Assembly: GCF_035621475.1 (NCBI RefSeq)
Contig: NZ_CP141799.1
Coordinates: forward strand, 3,274,501 to 3,338,500
Source of the DNA: Pseudomonas paeninsulae
GTDB taxonomy: Bacteria > Pseudomonadota > Gammaproteobacteria > Pseudomonadales > Pseudomonadaceae
Direction of reading: 5' to 3'
DNA length: 64,000 bases
In this document: piece after piece, positions 30,967 to 39,678 of the stretch
How positions within the stretch are numbered: the first letter of the stretch is position 1
Layout: each line of letters starts with the position of its first letter
Position numbers and translations under genes: made by a program
Notes under the pieces: generated by a model
Database searches by the model: none
What the model was told of the DNA's origin: nothing
What the model saw: only the letters and a program-made list of their open reading frames with translations

Positions 30967-31314
30967 ATGAAAATTACCGCCCCAACTTTCGCCATTCTGG
31001 CAGCATTGCTGCTTCTGCCGCCGCTAACCGCTCAGGCCGGCATGATCGGCACCCAAGAAGTCATTGCCGAGCAGACCGCTCAAGCCGATCGCGTCAAAGT
31101 CAGTGAGTTCCTCAACCGCGCCGACGTCGAGGAGCGTTTGCAAACCATGGATGTTCCCGCGGCCCTGGCCCGTAGCCGGGTGGATGCCCTGACGCCCGCG
31201 GAGACAGCCACCCTCGCCCAGCGGATAGATGCCTTACCGGCCGGCGGTGCACTCAGCGGCACCGACTTCGTCGTCATCCTGCTGGTGGCGCTGCTGGTGG
31301 TGCTGATTCTGTAA
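30967..31314 (+). CDS. PA2779-type small exported membrane protein
   Basis: A 115-residue protein with a signal peptide (AILAALLLLPPLTAQA, cleavage before GMIGTQ) and a C-terminal hydrophobic anchor (FVVILLVALLVVLIL) at the very end. The middle (SEFLNRADVEERLQTM, ALTPAETATLAQRIDALPAGG) matches the PA2779 family. Members are usually followed by a PA2778-type cysteine peptidase, but the next gene here is convergent yciO, so the gene is an orphan. The end lacks the polar tail that longer members carry. Function unknown; topology suggests inner-membrane attachment facing the periplasm. Confidence 0.75.
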   Translation: MKITAPTFAILAALLLLPPLTAQAGMIGTQEVIAEQTAQADRVKVSEFLNRADVEERLQTMDVPAALARSRVDALTPAETATLAQRIDALPAGGALSGTDFVVILLVALLVVLIL

Positions 31315-31362
31315 CCGCTGACAGTCAGGCGTGCGGAATTTCGCGCATTTCGTGCGAGGCCT

Positions 31363-31989
31363 TCACGCCTCGCCGAAAGGCGTGGGATCACCGCAGCCGA
31401 CGCGAATGATGTGCGGCTCATCATCCGCCAGATTGATTACGGTCGAGGCCTTCAGCCCACCAAAACCACCGTCGATGATCAGGTCGACCTGATGTTCGAG
31501 GATCTGGCGCATTTCATAGGGATCGCTCATCGGCAGCGTCTCGCCCGGCAGAATCAGACTGACGCTCATCAGCGGCTCGCCGAGTTCGCTGAGCAACGCT
31601 TGGGCAATCGGGTGATCGGGTACCCGCAGACCAATGGTGCGGCGCTTAGGGTGCAGCAACATGCGCGGCACTTCGCGAGTGGCATTGAGAATGAAGGTGT
31701 AAGGCCCCGGCGTATGGTTCTTCAGCAACCGAAAGGCCCCAGTATCGACCTTGGCGAACAGACCGATCTGCGACAGGTCGCGACAGAGCAGAGTGAAGTT
31801 GTGTTTGTCGTCCAACTGGCGCAAACGGCGAATACGCTCAACCGCATTCTTGTCACCGATATGGCAACCGAGCGCATAGGACGAATCGGTGGGATAAATC
31901 ACCACGCCGCCGGCCCTGATGATCTCCACCGCCTGTTTTATCAGGCGCAGCTGTGGGTTTTCCGGGTGAACCTGGAAAAATTGACTCAA
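31363..31989 (-). CDS. yciO: YciO/Sua5-family protein (TTG start)
   Basis: A YrdC/Sua5-type fold protein of 208 residues very similar in motif pattern to E. coli YciO: SQFFQVHPENPQLRLI, GGVVIYPTDSSYALGC, HNFTLLCRDLSQIG, NHTPGPYTFILNATREVPR, RTIGLRVPDHPIAQALL and VDLIIDGGFGG. Sua5 relatives bind ATP and threonine for threonylcarbamoyl-AMP synthesis, but YciO's own role is uncertain. I prefer the TTG at 31989 because a good CAGGGAG site precedes it and homologues begin MSQFF at that point; ATG 32028 would overlap the upstream gene by 26 bases. Confidence 0.9.
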   Translation of the reverse strand: MSQFFQVHPENPQLRLIKQAVEIIRAGGVVIYPTDSSYALGCHIGDKNAVERIRRLRQLDDKHNFTLLCRDLSQIGLFAKVDTGAFRLLKNHTPGPYTFILNATREVPRMLLHPKRRTIGLRVPDHPIAQALLSELGEPLMSVSLILPGETLPMSDPYEMRQILEHQVDLIIDGGFGGLKASTVINLADDEPHIIRVGCGDPTPFGEA

Positions 31990-32002
31990 GCTAACTCCCT
32001 GT

Positions 32003-32866
32003 TCAAATTGCAGTAGGCTGTCGGACATGCTGAAAACGCGCCCAAAGGGGCGACAAGTCCTCGGGTACAGGGCGATACATACCCAGTTCGGACCAGTCGC
32101 CAGGTGCATGAAAGTCACTACCGGCACTTGCCAGTAGGCCAAATTCGCGAGCCAGAATCGCCAGACCGCCGACCTGTTCAGCCGGCTGCATACCGTTGAC
32201 CACCTCCAGCGCATGGCCACCGGCAGCGGCAAAATCGGCAATCAACTTGCGTCGCTTACTACGAGTAAAGTCGTACTGCCACGGGTGCGCCAGGCTGATC
32301 GAGGCGCCCGCTTGTTGCAAGGTTGCAACGGCCTGCTGCAACGCCGGCCAATGCTGTTTGACGTCACCCAACTTGCCCGACCCGAGCCACTTGCGGAAGG
32401 CTTCGGCGCGATCCTTGACGTAACCGGCGCGCACCATGAACTCGGCGAAGTGCGGCCGAGCAGGAGCGTTGCCACTGTCGCCCAATTCCAGCTGCACGGC
32501 CCGCGCGCCTTCCAGTGCGCCGGGCATGCCTTTGTTGTCCAGGCGCTTACTGATTTCTGCGGCCCGTAACCAGCGCCCTTCATGCAACTCGGCAATCGAC
32601 TGGAGCAACGCTGGCGAATCACTGGCGAAGGCATAACCGAGGACATGGATGGTGGCGCCACCCCAGGTGCAGGACAACTCGATGCCAGTGACCAGCTGCA
32701 TATCCAGCGCCTGGGCGGCGGCACGCGCCTCCTCTAGGCCTTCCAAGGTGTCATGGTCGGTCAGCGCAAGCAGCCGCACACCGCGCTCGTATGCCCGTGC
32801 GACCACCACAGCAGGCGCAAGCGCACCGTCTGAAGCGGTGCTATGGCAATGCAAATCAACATCCAT
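32003..32866 (-). CDS. rnm: RNase AM (PHP-domain 5'-3' exonuclease)
   Basis: This 287-residue PHP-superfamily protein corresponds to E. coli YciV/TrpH, shown to be RNase AM, which trims the 5' ends of rRNAs. Metal ligands are visible in MDVDLHCHSTASDG, LALTDHDTLEG, TGIELSC and ISLAHPWQYD, and near the end SAGSDFHAPGDW. Length and order match the family. It is immediately followed by yciO (13-base gap), the same pairing as in enterobacteria. Confidence 0.9.
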   Translation of the reverse strand: MDVDLHCHSTASDGALAPAVVVARAYERGVRLLALTDHDTLEGLEEARAAAQALDMQLVTGIELSCTWGGATIHVLGYAFASDSPALLQSIAELHEGRWLRAAEISKRLDNKGMPGALEGARAVQLELGDSGNAPARPHFAEFMVRAGYVKDRAEAFRKWLGSGKLGDVKQHWPALQQAVATLQQAGASISLAHPWQYDFTRSKRRKLIADFAAAGGHALEVVNGMQPAEQVGGLAILAREFGLLASAGSDFHAPGDWSELGMYRPVPEDLSPLWARFQHVRQPTAI

Positions 32867-33182
32867 AAGGAACGCTTTCTCAGTAATTTATGTTTGTTAT
32901 TATGCCGACACCGGCGAACTCTTGCTGACATCACTAATAGATGGTTGAAATAAACTGGCAATTTAAGGCTAGCCCACAGGGCGCGCGAAGCGCATCAACG
33001 GCGCAATTTACCGGCGGTAAATGAGCATTCTGATGACCGCCTAGCCGTCGCTCACTAGCTTGTTCAGCGGCCTGCCAACCGGGTAACTTTTCATCCACTT
33101 GCCAAACAATTGCTCGACTTTGCCAGTCCATACTGCTTTTCTGCGCTAATACCAACTAGCGCCCCAACCATTAAGGATTGAG
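32867..33182. other. Divergent gap with a diverged repeat
   Basis: The 316-base gap between the rnm and yciI starts must hold both promoters. Its middle (about 32975-33080) contains gtaaatgagcattc, shared exactly with the MITE-like element at 41146-41309, and gttcagcggcctg near 33062, similar to that element's end. It is probably an old degraded copy. Confidence 0.5.
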
Positions 33183-33482
33183 ATGCTCTACGCCATTATC
33201 GCCACCGATGTCGAAAACTCCCTGGAAAACCGTTTGGCTGCTCGCCCCGCGCACGTCGCGCGGCTGGAGCAGTTGAAGAGCGAAGGTCGTCTAGTGCTCG
33301 CCGGCCCGCACCCTGCGATCGACAGCAACGACCCGGGTTCGGCAGGCTTTTCCGGCAGTCTGATCGTTGCCGAGTTCGACTCGCTCAATGCTGCCCAAAG
33401 CTGGGCCGATGCCGACCCTTACCGCGCTGCTGGTGTTTACGCCTCGGTGCTGGTCAAACCGTTCAAACTGGTTCTGCCTTAA
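33183..33482 (+). CDS. yciI: YciI-family protein
   Basis: A 99-residue single-domain YciI-like protein of dimeric alpha+beta barrel fold. It begins [31 protein letters not shown], with the conserved His and Asp in RPAHVARL and ADADPY. The biochemical function of the family is unsettled. An AAGGATTGAG site precedes the start. Together with yciO and rnm it forms the yci cluster typical of gammaproteobacteria. Confidence 0.9.
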   Translation: MLYAIIATDVENSLENRLAARPAHVARLEQLKSEGRLVLAGPHPAIDSNDPGSAGFSGSLIVAEFDSLNAAQSWADADPYRAAGVYASVLVKPFKLVLP

Positions 33483-33541
33483 TCCGCACACCTGCCGTTC
33501 GCTGCTCGCCCACAACAATCCACTAGGACATAGGAGTTCCG

Positions 33542-33946
33542 ATGCGCCCAGGCCCGTGGTCTTTTCTGTTTGCGCTGTTGCTGCTGCCTCTTGGCCTGCA
33601 TGCCGAGCAAACCCCGCCTGCACCCTCCGCAGCGGCGACGGCAGAGCAAGCGCAGATAGACGCCCTGCAGCAGCGCCTGGCCACCAGCGAGCAACAACGC
33701 GAAGCGTTGGGCGCAGAACTGCAAGCCAGCGGGGGCGAACGCGAAAGCGCGCTATCGCAGCGTTTACACCAGGAAAACCAACACCTCAAGCTGCAACTAA
33801 AGAAAAACCAGGCCGTAGCACCTGAGCCATTACTCGGCGATCAGCAACAATGGTTTGTCGTCGGCGCTGGCGCAGCACTACTGGGCGTCATCCTCGGCGC
33901 ACTGCTGCGTGGCAACCGCCGCTCGCGGCGTGAGTGGATAAACTGA
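33542..33946 (+). CDS. Signal-peptide, coiled-coil, membrane-anchored protein (PA3203-like)
   Basis: A 134-residue protein with a cleavable signal peptide (SFLFALLLLPLGLHA then EQTPP), a Gln/Glu-rich coiled coil (about 35-95), a transmembrane helix (about 106-124: WFVVGAGAALLGVILGALL) and a short Arg-rich tail (RGNRRSRREW) expected in the cytoplasm. The layout resembles the C-terminal part of YgiM/SH3-type proteins but lacks the SH3 domain. It lies seven bases before cpxR, so it is probably co-transcribed and may be an envelope component of that system. No enzymatic motif. Confidence 0.7.
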   Translation: MRPGPWSFLFALLLLPLGLHAEQTPPAPSAAATAEQAQIDALQQRLATSEQQREALGAELQASGGERESALSQRLHQENQHLKLQLKKNQAVAPEPLLGDQQQWFVVGAGAALLGVILGALLRGNRRSRREWIN

Positions 33947-33953
33947 AATCAGT

Positions 33954-34631
33954 ATGAGCGCACTTCTCCTGATCGACGACGACATCGAACTGTGCGAGCT
34001 GTTGGCCACCTGGCTGAGCCAGGAAGGCTTCCAGGTCAGCGCCTGCCATGATGGCCACAGCGCACGCCTCGCCTTGGCCAACCAGACACCCGACGCAGTG
34101 GTACTCGATGTGATGCTGCCCGACGGCAGCGGCCTGGAGTTGCTCAAGCAATTGCGCAGTGATCACCCGGAGCTGCCGGTGCTGATGCTCTCAGCCCGTG
34201 GCGAGCCGCTGGATCGCATCCTCGGCTTGGAGCTTGGCGCCGACGACTATCTGGCCAAGCCCTGTGACCCCCGTGAGCTGACCGCCCGTTTGCGCGCCGT
34301 ATTGCGCCGCAGCCTGCATCCTGCCGTGTCCAGCCAACTGCAACTGGGCGACCTGTGCTTCAGTCAGGCACGCGGCGTGGTGACGATCGGCGAGCACGAG
34401 GTCATCCTCACCCTGTCGGAAAGCCGCCTGCTCGAAGCACTGCTGCAGCAGCCCGGTGAACCCGTGGACAAGCAGGAACTGGCGCAACTGGCGCTAGGCC
34501 GCAAGCTGACGCTGTACGACCGCAGCCTGGACATGCACGTCAGCAACCTGCGCAAGAAAATCGGCCCCCACCCGGACGGACGCCCGCGCATCCTCGCCTT
34601 GCGCAGCCGCGGTTACTACTACAGCGCCTGA
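33954..34631 (+). CDS. cpxR: CpxR-type response regulator
   Basis: An OmpR/PhoB-family regulator of 225 residues. The receiver domain (1-115) has acidic DDD near residue 8, the phosphorylated Asp52 in VVLDVMLPDGSG, Ser80 and Lys102 (YLAKPCDP). The winged-helix domain (about 128-225) ends in VSNLRKKIGPH and RSRGYYYS. Position, partners and the CpxR box upstream of the next gene fit P. aeruginosa PA3204, which activates mexAB-oprM. It is expected to be phosphorylated by the sensor at 35280. Confidence 0.9.
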   Translation: MSALLLIDDDIELCELLATWLSQEGFQVSACHDGHSARLALANQTPDAVVLDVMLPDGSGLELLKQLRSDHPELPVLMLSARGEPLDRILGLELGADDYLAKPCDPRELTARLRAVLRRSLHPAVSSQLQLGDLCFSQARGVVTIGEHEVILTLSESRLLEALLQQPGEPVDKQELAQLALGRKLTLYDRSLDMHVSNLRKKIGPHPDGRPRILALRSRGYYYSA

Positions 34632-34661
34632 GATTCTGGGTAAGGCCAAGCCTGACTCGCC

Positions 34662-34677
34662 TTTACTCAAGCTTTAC
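34662..34677. promoter_or_regulatory. CpxR box upstream of cpxP
   Basis: TTTAC-N6-TTTAC on the plus strand, i.e. GTAAA-N6-GTAAA on the other, matches the E. coli CpxR consensus GTAAA-N(4-8)-GTAAA. It is 84 bases upstream of the cpxP start and 31 bases after the cpxR stop. Confidence 0.7.
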
Positions 34678-34760
34678 CCTTGCCTGACGGCCCTTGACCT
34701 TGATCGCTCTAGACTGGGCACATCCGGTAACTAACCGGCATCGAGACAAGGAGACACACC

Positions 34761-35183
34761 ATGCGCAAGACTCTCACCGCCCTGTTACTCACACTGACCC
34801 TACCAACGCTGGCCATGGCCATGCCCGACGGCGGCTCGCACCACGGCGGCGGCCACGGTGACCGACATGGCTCGCGGATGTTCCAAGACCTCGACCTGAG
34901 CCAGGAGCAACACCGCGAAATCCGCAAGCTGATGGGCGAGCAGATGAAAAGCCGCCACGAAATCACCCAGCGCTATCTGGAAAAACTGCCGGCCGCCGAG
35001 CAGAAAGCCATGCAGGATGAGCTGAAAGCCGCCAAGGACAAGCAGCACAGCACCATTCGCGACCTGCTCAAACCCGAACAGCAGAAGGCCTTCGACGAAC
35101 ACCAGAAGAAAATGCAGGAACGTCGCGCCGAGCGTGCGGCCTTCAACGCCTGGAAAGCCGAGCAGGCTAGCAAGGTCGAATGA
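34761..35183 (+). CDS. cpxP: CpxP/Spy-like periplasmic protein
   Basis: A 140-residue exported protein: signal peptide (ALLLTLTLPTLAMA), a His/Gly-rich mature N-terminus (GGSHHGGGHGDRHG) that could bind metal, and two LTxxQ-type motifs (LDLSQEQHREIRKL and LLKPEQQKAFDEHQ) in a long helical hairpin. CpxP proteins inhibit the Cpx sensor and chaperone misfolded periplasmic proteins. A CpxR box upstream suggests induction by its own pathway, and a strong terminator follows it. Confidence 0.9.
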   Translation: MRKTLTALLLTLTLPTLAMAMPDGGSHHGGGHGDRHGSRMFQDLDLSQEQHREIRKLMGEQMKSRHEITQRYLEKLPAAEQKAMQDELKAAKDKQHSTIRDLLKPEQQKAFDEHQKKMQERRAERAAFNAWKAEQASKVE

Positions 35184-35230
35184 CAACAACCGACTGGCCC
35201 TGGCCAGTCGTGCTGGCCACCACAATTCCA

Positions 35231-35260
35231 CCCATCAAGCCCCGGCTTGATGGGTTTTTT
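35231..35260 (+). terminator. Terminator after cpxP
   Basis: Perfect 10-base arms cccatcaagc/gcttgatggg with loop cccg and six T residues. It separates cpxP from the sensor kinase gene and overlaps the upstream ATG at 35247, arguing against that start. Confidence 0.92.
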
Positions 35261-35279
35261 CGCGACCAAGGAGTCCTCC

Positions 35280-36611
35280 GTGCGTTCATTGTTCTGGCGC
35301 ATCTTCGCCAGCTTCTGGTTGGCCCTTGCCCTGGTTGCCGGGCTATCCATGCTGCTGGGACGAGCGCTGAACCAGGATGCCTGGATTCTCAGCCAGCACC
35401 CGGCCCTGAACGGCTTGGCCGAAACCTGGACCAGCCGTTATGAAGAGCAGGGAGCCGACGCCGCCCAGACCTTTCTCGAGCAACGCAAGGAGGCCTCGCG
35501 CCTCAACGTGCAAGTGCTCGATGACAACGGCCAACCCCTGGTCCGAGGCACCTTCCCGCCGCGCGCCGCTGCCTTCGAGGCACGCCAGCAAAATGACAAA
35601 CGCCTGCCCTGGCGCCGCCTGACTACCGACTACAGCAGCCCCCAGAGCGGCGCAACCTACCTGTTTATCTACCGCATTCCACACCGGGAACTGGCCGCCT
35701 GGCAACGCGACAGCCTGCTCTTGCCGCTCAGCGCGCTGGCCATCGCCCTGGTGGTACTGACCCTGTTCAGCCTGCTGGTGACCCTGTCCATCACCCGCCC
35801 GCTGAATCGCCTGCGTGGCGCCGTACACGACCTCGGCCAGACCGCCTACCAGCAGAACAGCCTGGCCCGCCTGGCCAATAGACGCGACGAACTGGGTGTG
35901 CTGGCCCGCGACTTCAACCGCATGGGCGCGCGCCTGCAAGGGCTAATAGGCAGCCAGCGCCAGTTGCTGCGTGATGTGTCCCACGAACTGCGCTCGCCAC
36001 TGGCGCGCTTACGCATAGCACTGGCCCTGGCCGAACGCGCCGACACCGCCGAACGGGAGAAGCTCTGGCCGCGCCTGGCGCGCGAGTGCGACCGCCTGGA
36101 AGCCTTGATCAGCGAGATTCTCGCCCTCGCCCGCCTCGACGCCGATCCTGGCGCAGCCCAACCAATCGACCTTGCCGCGCTGCTGCGCAAGCTGCAAGAA
36201 GAGGCACAACTCGATACCCCGCAACAGCGGGTGGAGATCAAACTGACACCCGGAGCGAGCCTGCACGGCTGGCCGGACATGCTCGAACGGGCGCTGGACA
36301 ACCTGCTACGCAATGCCTTGCGCTTCAACCCGGCGGGCCAGGCAATTGAACTCAAGGTCGAACGGCAGGCCGACGAACTGCGCCTCAGCGTACGCGACCA
36401 CGGACCTGGCGTTGCCGCCGAATACCTGACCAGGCTGGGCGAGCCCTTCTTCCGTGCACCTGGGCAAAGCACGCCCGGGCATGGCCTGGGCCTGGCGATT
36501 GCCCGGCGCGCCGCCGAGCGTCACGGCGGCCAACTGGTACTGAACAATCACCCAGAAGGTGGCTTCAGTGCCAGCCTGCTGCTACCGCTAAAGCCGCAGA
36601 CTGGCAAGTAG
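35280..36611 (+). CDS. cpxA: Cpx-type sensor histidine kinase
   Basis: An inner-membrane sensor of 443 residues from the GTG at 35280, preceded by AAGGAG. TM1 is about residues 8-28, the periplasmic domain about 30-143, TM2 about 146-169, then a HAMP domain (SITRPLNRLRG...). The dimerisation domain has His235 in RDVSHELRSPLARLR, and the ATPase domain has DNLLRNALRFNP, DHGPGV and GHGLGLAIARR. The family and position match P. aeruginosa PA3206 (called CpxS or CpxA). Because a terminator lies just upstream, expression may depend on readthrough, giving less kinase than CpxP. Confidence 0.9.
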   Translation: MRSLFWRIFASFWLALALVAGLSMLLGRALNQDAWILSQHPALNGLAETWTSRYEEQGADAAQTFLEQRKEASRLNVQVLDDNGQPLVRGTFPPRAAAFEARQQNDKRLPWRRLTTDYSSPQSGATYLFIYRIPHRELAAWQRDSLLLPLSALAIALVVLTLFSLLVTLSITRPLNRLRGAVHDLGQTAYQQNSLARLANRRDELGVLARDFNRMGARLQGLIGSQRQLLRDVSHELRSPLARLRIALALAERADTAEREKLWPRLARECDRLEALISEILALARLDADPGAAQPIDLAALLRKLQEEAQLDTPQQRVEIKLTPGASLHGWPDMLERALDNLLRNALRFNPAGQAIELKVERQADELRLSVRDHGPGVAAEYLTRLGEPFFRAPGQSTPGHGLGLAIARRAAERHGGQLVLNNHPEGGFSASLLLPLKPQTGK

Positions 36612-36624
36612 GGCGGCTGCGTAC

Positions 36625-36725
36625 GGAGCGTAGGGTGATCCGGGCGGCGATCCGTTCGGAGCGCAACGACAGCCCGCCTGGTTTGTACCGCCCCGATCAT
36701 CCGCTACGGACTGCCTGCTAGTAGC
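36625..36725. repeat. Extragenic inverted repeat between convergent genes
   Basis: The sequences gagcgtagggtgatccgggc and (complement) gtccgtagcggatgatcggg form an imperfect long palindrome in the 131-base gap. It belongs to the 'cgtagggtgatccgg' repeat class frequent in Pseudomonas and may act as terminator for both genes. Confidence 0.45.
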
Positions 36726-36742
36726 GCCCTGCGAGTCGCCGG

Positions 36743-37306
36743 TTACACGCCCGGCCAGGCGCTGACGAAATCGGCTACAGCCAACGGCACGGGTTTGCGC
36801 AATTCGCGTTCGGCAGTTCCCAGGTAAAGGAAGGCGACGATGTGTTCGTCACTGCCCAAGCCAAGCCCCGTCGCCACCTGAGCGTTATAGGCCAGCTCAC
36901 CGGTGCGCCATACCGCGCCTATACCCTGGGCATGAGCGGCGAGCAGAATGGCATGGGTAGCGCAACCCGCGGCGATCACCTGTTCCTGCTGCGGCACCTT
37001 GGCATGGGCCTTTACACGGGCGATCACCACCACCAGCAAAGGTGCTCGCAGCGGCATGGCACGCGCCTTGGCCAAGGCTTCCTCACTTATGTCACCCGCG
37101 CCGGCCGCCATGACCTGGGCGAACAACTCGCCCAGGTGCTCACGCGCAGCCCCTTCGATCGTAAGAAAGCGCCACGGCCGCAACTGTCCGTGATCCGGTG
37201 CACGCAATGCCGCGCGAAACAGCAGTTCGCGCTGTGCGGCATCCGGTGCAGGCTCGCACAAACGCGGCACTGAAACACGATTGAGCAGAGCATCGAGAGC
37301 ATCCAT
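36743..37306 (-). CDS. ydjA: YdjA-type NAD(P)H nitroreductase
   Basis: A minimal FMN nitroreductase of 187 residues. Motifs are LLFRAALRAPDHGQLRPWRFLTIE (FMN phosphate contact), LLVVVIARVKAHAKVP, AAGCATHAILLAAHAQGIGAVWRTG and FLYLGTAE. The natural substrate is unknown. The start at 37306 (MDALDALLNRVSVP) follows AGAGGTGG; the upstream ATG at 37324 is less likely. The syntenic gene in P. aeruginosa is PA3208. Confidence 0.88.
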   Translation of the reverse strand: MDALDALLNRVSVPRLCEPAPDAAQRELLFRAALRAPDHGQLRPWRFLTIEGAAREHLGELFAQVMAAGAGDISEEALAKARAMPLRAPLLVVVIARVKAHAKVPQQEQVIAAGCATHAILLAAHAQGIGAVWRTGELAYNAQVATGLGLGSDEHIVAFLYLGTAERELRKPVPLAVADFVSAWPGV

Positions 37307-37503
37307 CGGCCACCTCTTGAACAAAAATAAGCGGGGATTCTAGAGCGTGGCGCAGGGCGGTGGGGAAAAACTGTGCGCGACGAGCAAACCGACAGCAGAA
37401 ATAAACTGCACGGATTAGCGCAAACAAATACGCAGGCTGGCCGCCGCGGCAAGCACCCGTGAGCAAAGCGTTGAGTAGCGTTGCAACGGCCGGCTACTCC
37501 ATT

Positions 37504-37875
37504 CTAGGCAACCCGCTCCGGCGCCACACTCGGCCGCACGAACGGCATCAACGGCGGCAGGCCGTGGGCGCGCCGGGCATCGTCACAGCGCGGCTCAGGC
37601 TCGCCATTGGCCCAGGACGCCTCGAATTCGCGGCATGGACTGGCGCGTTGCTCATAGAGCGTGCAGCGCACGCCCTGCCCCACTTCACCGAGCAGGGCGA
37701 CACAGCGGGCCGGTTTGTACTCGGTGCCGCGCATGGCGACCCGATGCGGAGTGATCAGCACCACCTGGTCGTCCGGCACCGTACCGCCGGCCGATTGGCA
37801 TTCACCCCAGAAGAAAGACACACGAAAATGCGCGCAGCAGGCGCCACACGTAAGGCAAGGATTAGCGTTCGACAT
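37504..37875 (-). CDS. YkgJ-family cysteine-cluster protein
   Basis: A 123-residue protein opening with NPCLTCGACCAHFRVSFFWGEC, the Cx2CxxC-type cluster typical of YkgJ/zinc-or-iron chelating proteins, and further cysteines in ARCVALLG, VRCTLYEQRASPCREF and PRCDDARRAHGLPPL. The arrangement suggests a bound Zn or Fe-S centre; function unknown. The start is the ATG at 37875 where homology begins; a longer frame to 38058 lacks support. Confidence 0.82.
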   Translation of the reverse strand: MSNANPCLTCGACCAHFRVSFFWGECQSAGGTVPDDQVVLITPHRVAMRGTEYKPARCVALLGEVGQGVRCTLYEQRASPCREFEASWANGEPEPRCDDARRAHGLPPLMPFVRPSVAPERVA

Positions 37876-38133
37876 GATTTGAGAGGGCTCAGAAACCGGC
37901 AAGGGCCGGCACCTGGCGGCTATTCTATGCCGAGCCATGCGCTTGTAAAGCGCCATATCGATAGCCCGGATGAAAAGCGGATACGCCGATACCACGCGCG
38001 CGCCACGGCAACTGATGGCAACACGGCATAAGCCGACGCAATGGTTTATTCGCTGCATGCGCCAGCTGGTTTACAGCCTCTGCGGCGCGAGTAGAATGGC
38101 GCCCTTTGCCGCCTTCAATCCGAGCCTCCTGTC

Positions 38134-39585
38134 ATGGCCTTGCCGACGCTGCGCATCATCGGTTTCATCCTCGGCATTTTTCTGATTACCCTGGCCGTCA
38201 GCATGACCATCCCGATGCTGACGCTACTGGTCTTCGAGCGCACCGATGATCTCGATGCCTTTCTCTGGTCAAGCCTGATTACCCTTGCCAGCGGCCTCGC
38301 CCTGGTGCTGAGCGGGCGCCCGGCCAACGCTCAGCTGCGCCCACGCGACATGTACATGCTGACCACCGCCAGCTGGCTAGTGGTGTGCATCTTCGCCGCC
38401 ATGCCGATGATGCAGATTCAGCACATCAGCTACACCGACGCCTTCTTCGAAACCATGTCAGGCATCACCACCACCGGTTCCACCGTACTGACCGGACTCG
38501 ACAGCGCCTCACCTGGGTTGTTGATCTGGCGTTCGCTGCTGCAGTGGCTGGGCGGCATCGGCTTCATTGGCATGGCCGTGGCGATTCTGCCGCTGCTGCG
38601 CGTCGGTGGCATGCGTCTGTTCCAGAGCGAATCATCGGACTGGGGCGAAAAGGTCATGCCACGCTCGCACATGGCGGCCAAGTACATCATCGCGATTTTC
38701 GTCGGCATAACCCTCGCCGGTACCCTGGCGTACTGGCTGTCAGGCATGAGCTGGTTCGAGGCGATCAACCATGCGATGACCTCGATTTCTACCGGCGGCT
38801 ACTCCACCTCCGACAGTTCCATGGCCCACTTCGGTCCAGCCTCGCACTGGGTGGCGATCGTCTTGATGATGCTCGGCGGCCTACCCTTCACCCTCTTCGT
38901 CGCCACCATCCGCGGCAATCGCCGGGCCTTGTTCAAGGACCAGCAAGTGCGCGGCTTTATCTCGCTCCTGGCCTGCACCTGCCTGCTGTTCAGCCTGTGG
39001 CTCTGGATGCACTCCGAGTACGCCTACTTCGACGCCCTGCGCATCGTCACCCTCAACGTGGTTTCGGTGGTCACCACCACCGGCTTTGCTCTCGGTGATT
39101 ACAGCCTCTGGGGCGATTTCGCCGTGATGGTGTTCTTCTACCTGACCTTCGTCGGCGGTTGCTCCGGCTCAACCTCGGGCGGCCTGAAGATTTTCCGCTT
39201 TCAGGTGGCCTATACCCTGCTGCGTAGCGGCCTCAACCAGTTGGTCCACCCGCGTGCGGTGATCAAACAGCGCTACAACGGCCACAACCTCGATGAGGAT
39301 ATCGTCCGCTCGATCCTCACCTTCTCTTTCTTCTTTACCATCACCATCGGCCTGATCGCCCTGGGGCTGTCGCTGATTGGACTGGACTGGACTACCGCAC
39401 TGACGGCGGCAGCCACCGCCGTCTGTAATGTCGGCCCGGGACTTGGTCCGATCATCGGCCCGGCGGGGAATTTCTCCAGCCTGCCGGATGCGGCCAAATG
39501 GTTGCTAACCCTCGGCATGCTGCTCGGTCGCCTGGAGATTCTTACCGTGCTGGTGCTGGTCACCCGGGCTTTCTGGAGACACTAA
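38134..39585 (+). CDS. trkH: TrkH potassium transporter, first copy
   Basis: The channel-like membrane subunit of the Trk K+ uptake system, 483 residues with four M1-P-M2 repeats. Filter/pore loops are GITTTGSTVLTG, SISTGGYSTSD, TTTGFALGDYS and CNVGPGLGPIIGPAGNFSSL. The family functions with the NAD-binding TrkA, which is not in this window. The start ATG 38134 follows GAGCCTCC. A close paralogue lies directly downstream. Confidence 0.94.
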   Translation: MALPTLRIIGFILGIFLITLAVSMTIPMLTLLVFERTDDLDAFLWSSLITLASGLALVLSGRPANAQLRPRDMYMLTTASWLVVCIFAAMPMMQIQHISYTDAFFETMSGITTTGSTVLTGLDSASPGLLIWRSLLQWLGGIGFIGMAVAILPLLRVGGMRLFQSESSDWGEKVMPRSHMAAKYIIAIFVGITLAGTLAYWLSGMSWFEAINHAMTSISTGGYSTSDSSMAHFGPASHWVAIVLMMLGGLPFTLFVATIRGNRRALFKDQQVRGFISLLACTCLLFSLWLWMHSEYAYFDALRIVTLNVVSVVTTTGFALGDYSLWGDFAVMVFFYLTFVGGCSGSTSGGLKIFRFQVAYTLLRSGLNQLVHPRAVIKQRYNGHNLDEDIVRSILTFSFFFTITIGLIALGLSLIGLDWTTALTAAATAVCNVGPGLGPIIGPAGNFSSLPDAAKWLLTLGMLLGRLEILTVLVLVTRAFWRH

Positions 39586-39678
39586 ACACCGGCAAGATTA
39601 CCGATGACTCGGCGCCGTGCCGGCAGTCCCACCTAGAATGACGTCATTATTTGCTTGATTTGCTTGGAAGCCGACTAG

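Noticed and set aside
34680..34715. Sigma70 promoter for cpxP (TTGACC near 34694, TAGACT near 34710)
   Set aside because: Spacing is only 10 bases, so the pair cannot be a standard -35/-10.
35247..35279. ATG start of the sensor kinase at 35247
   Set aside because: It lies inside the cpxP terminator stem; GTG 35280 has a good AAGGAG site and starts at the membrane helix.
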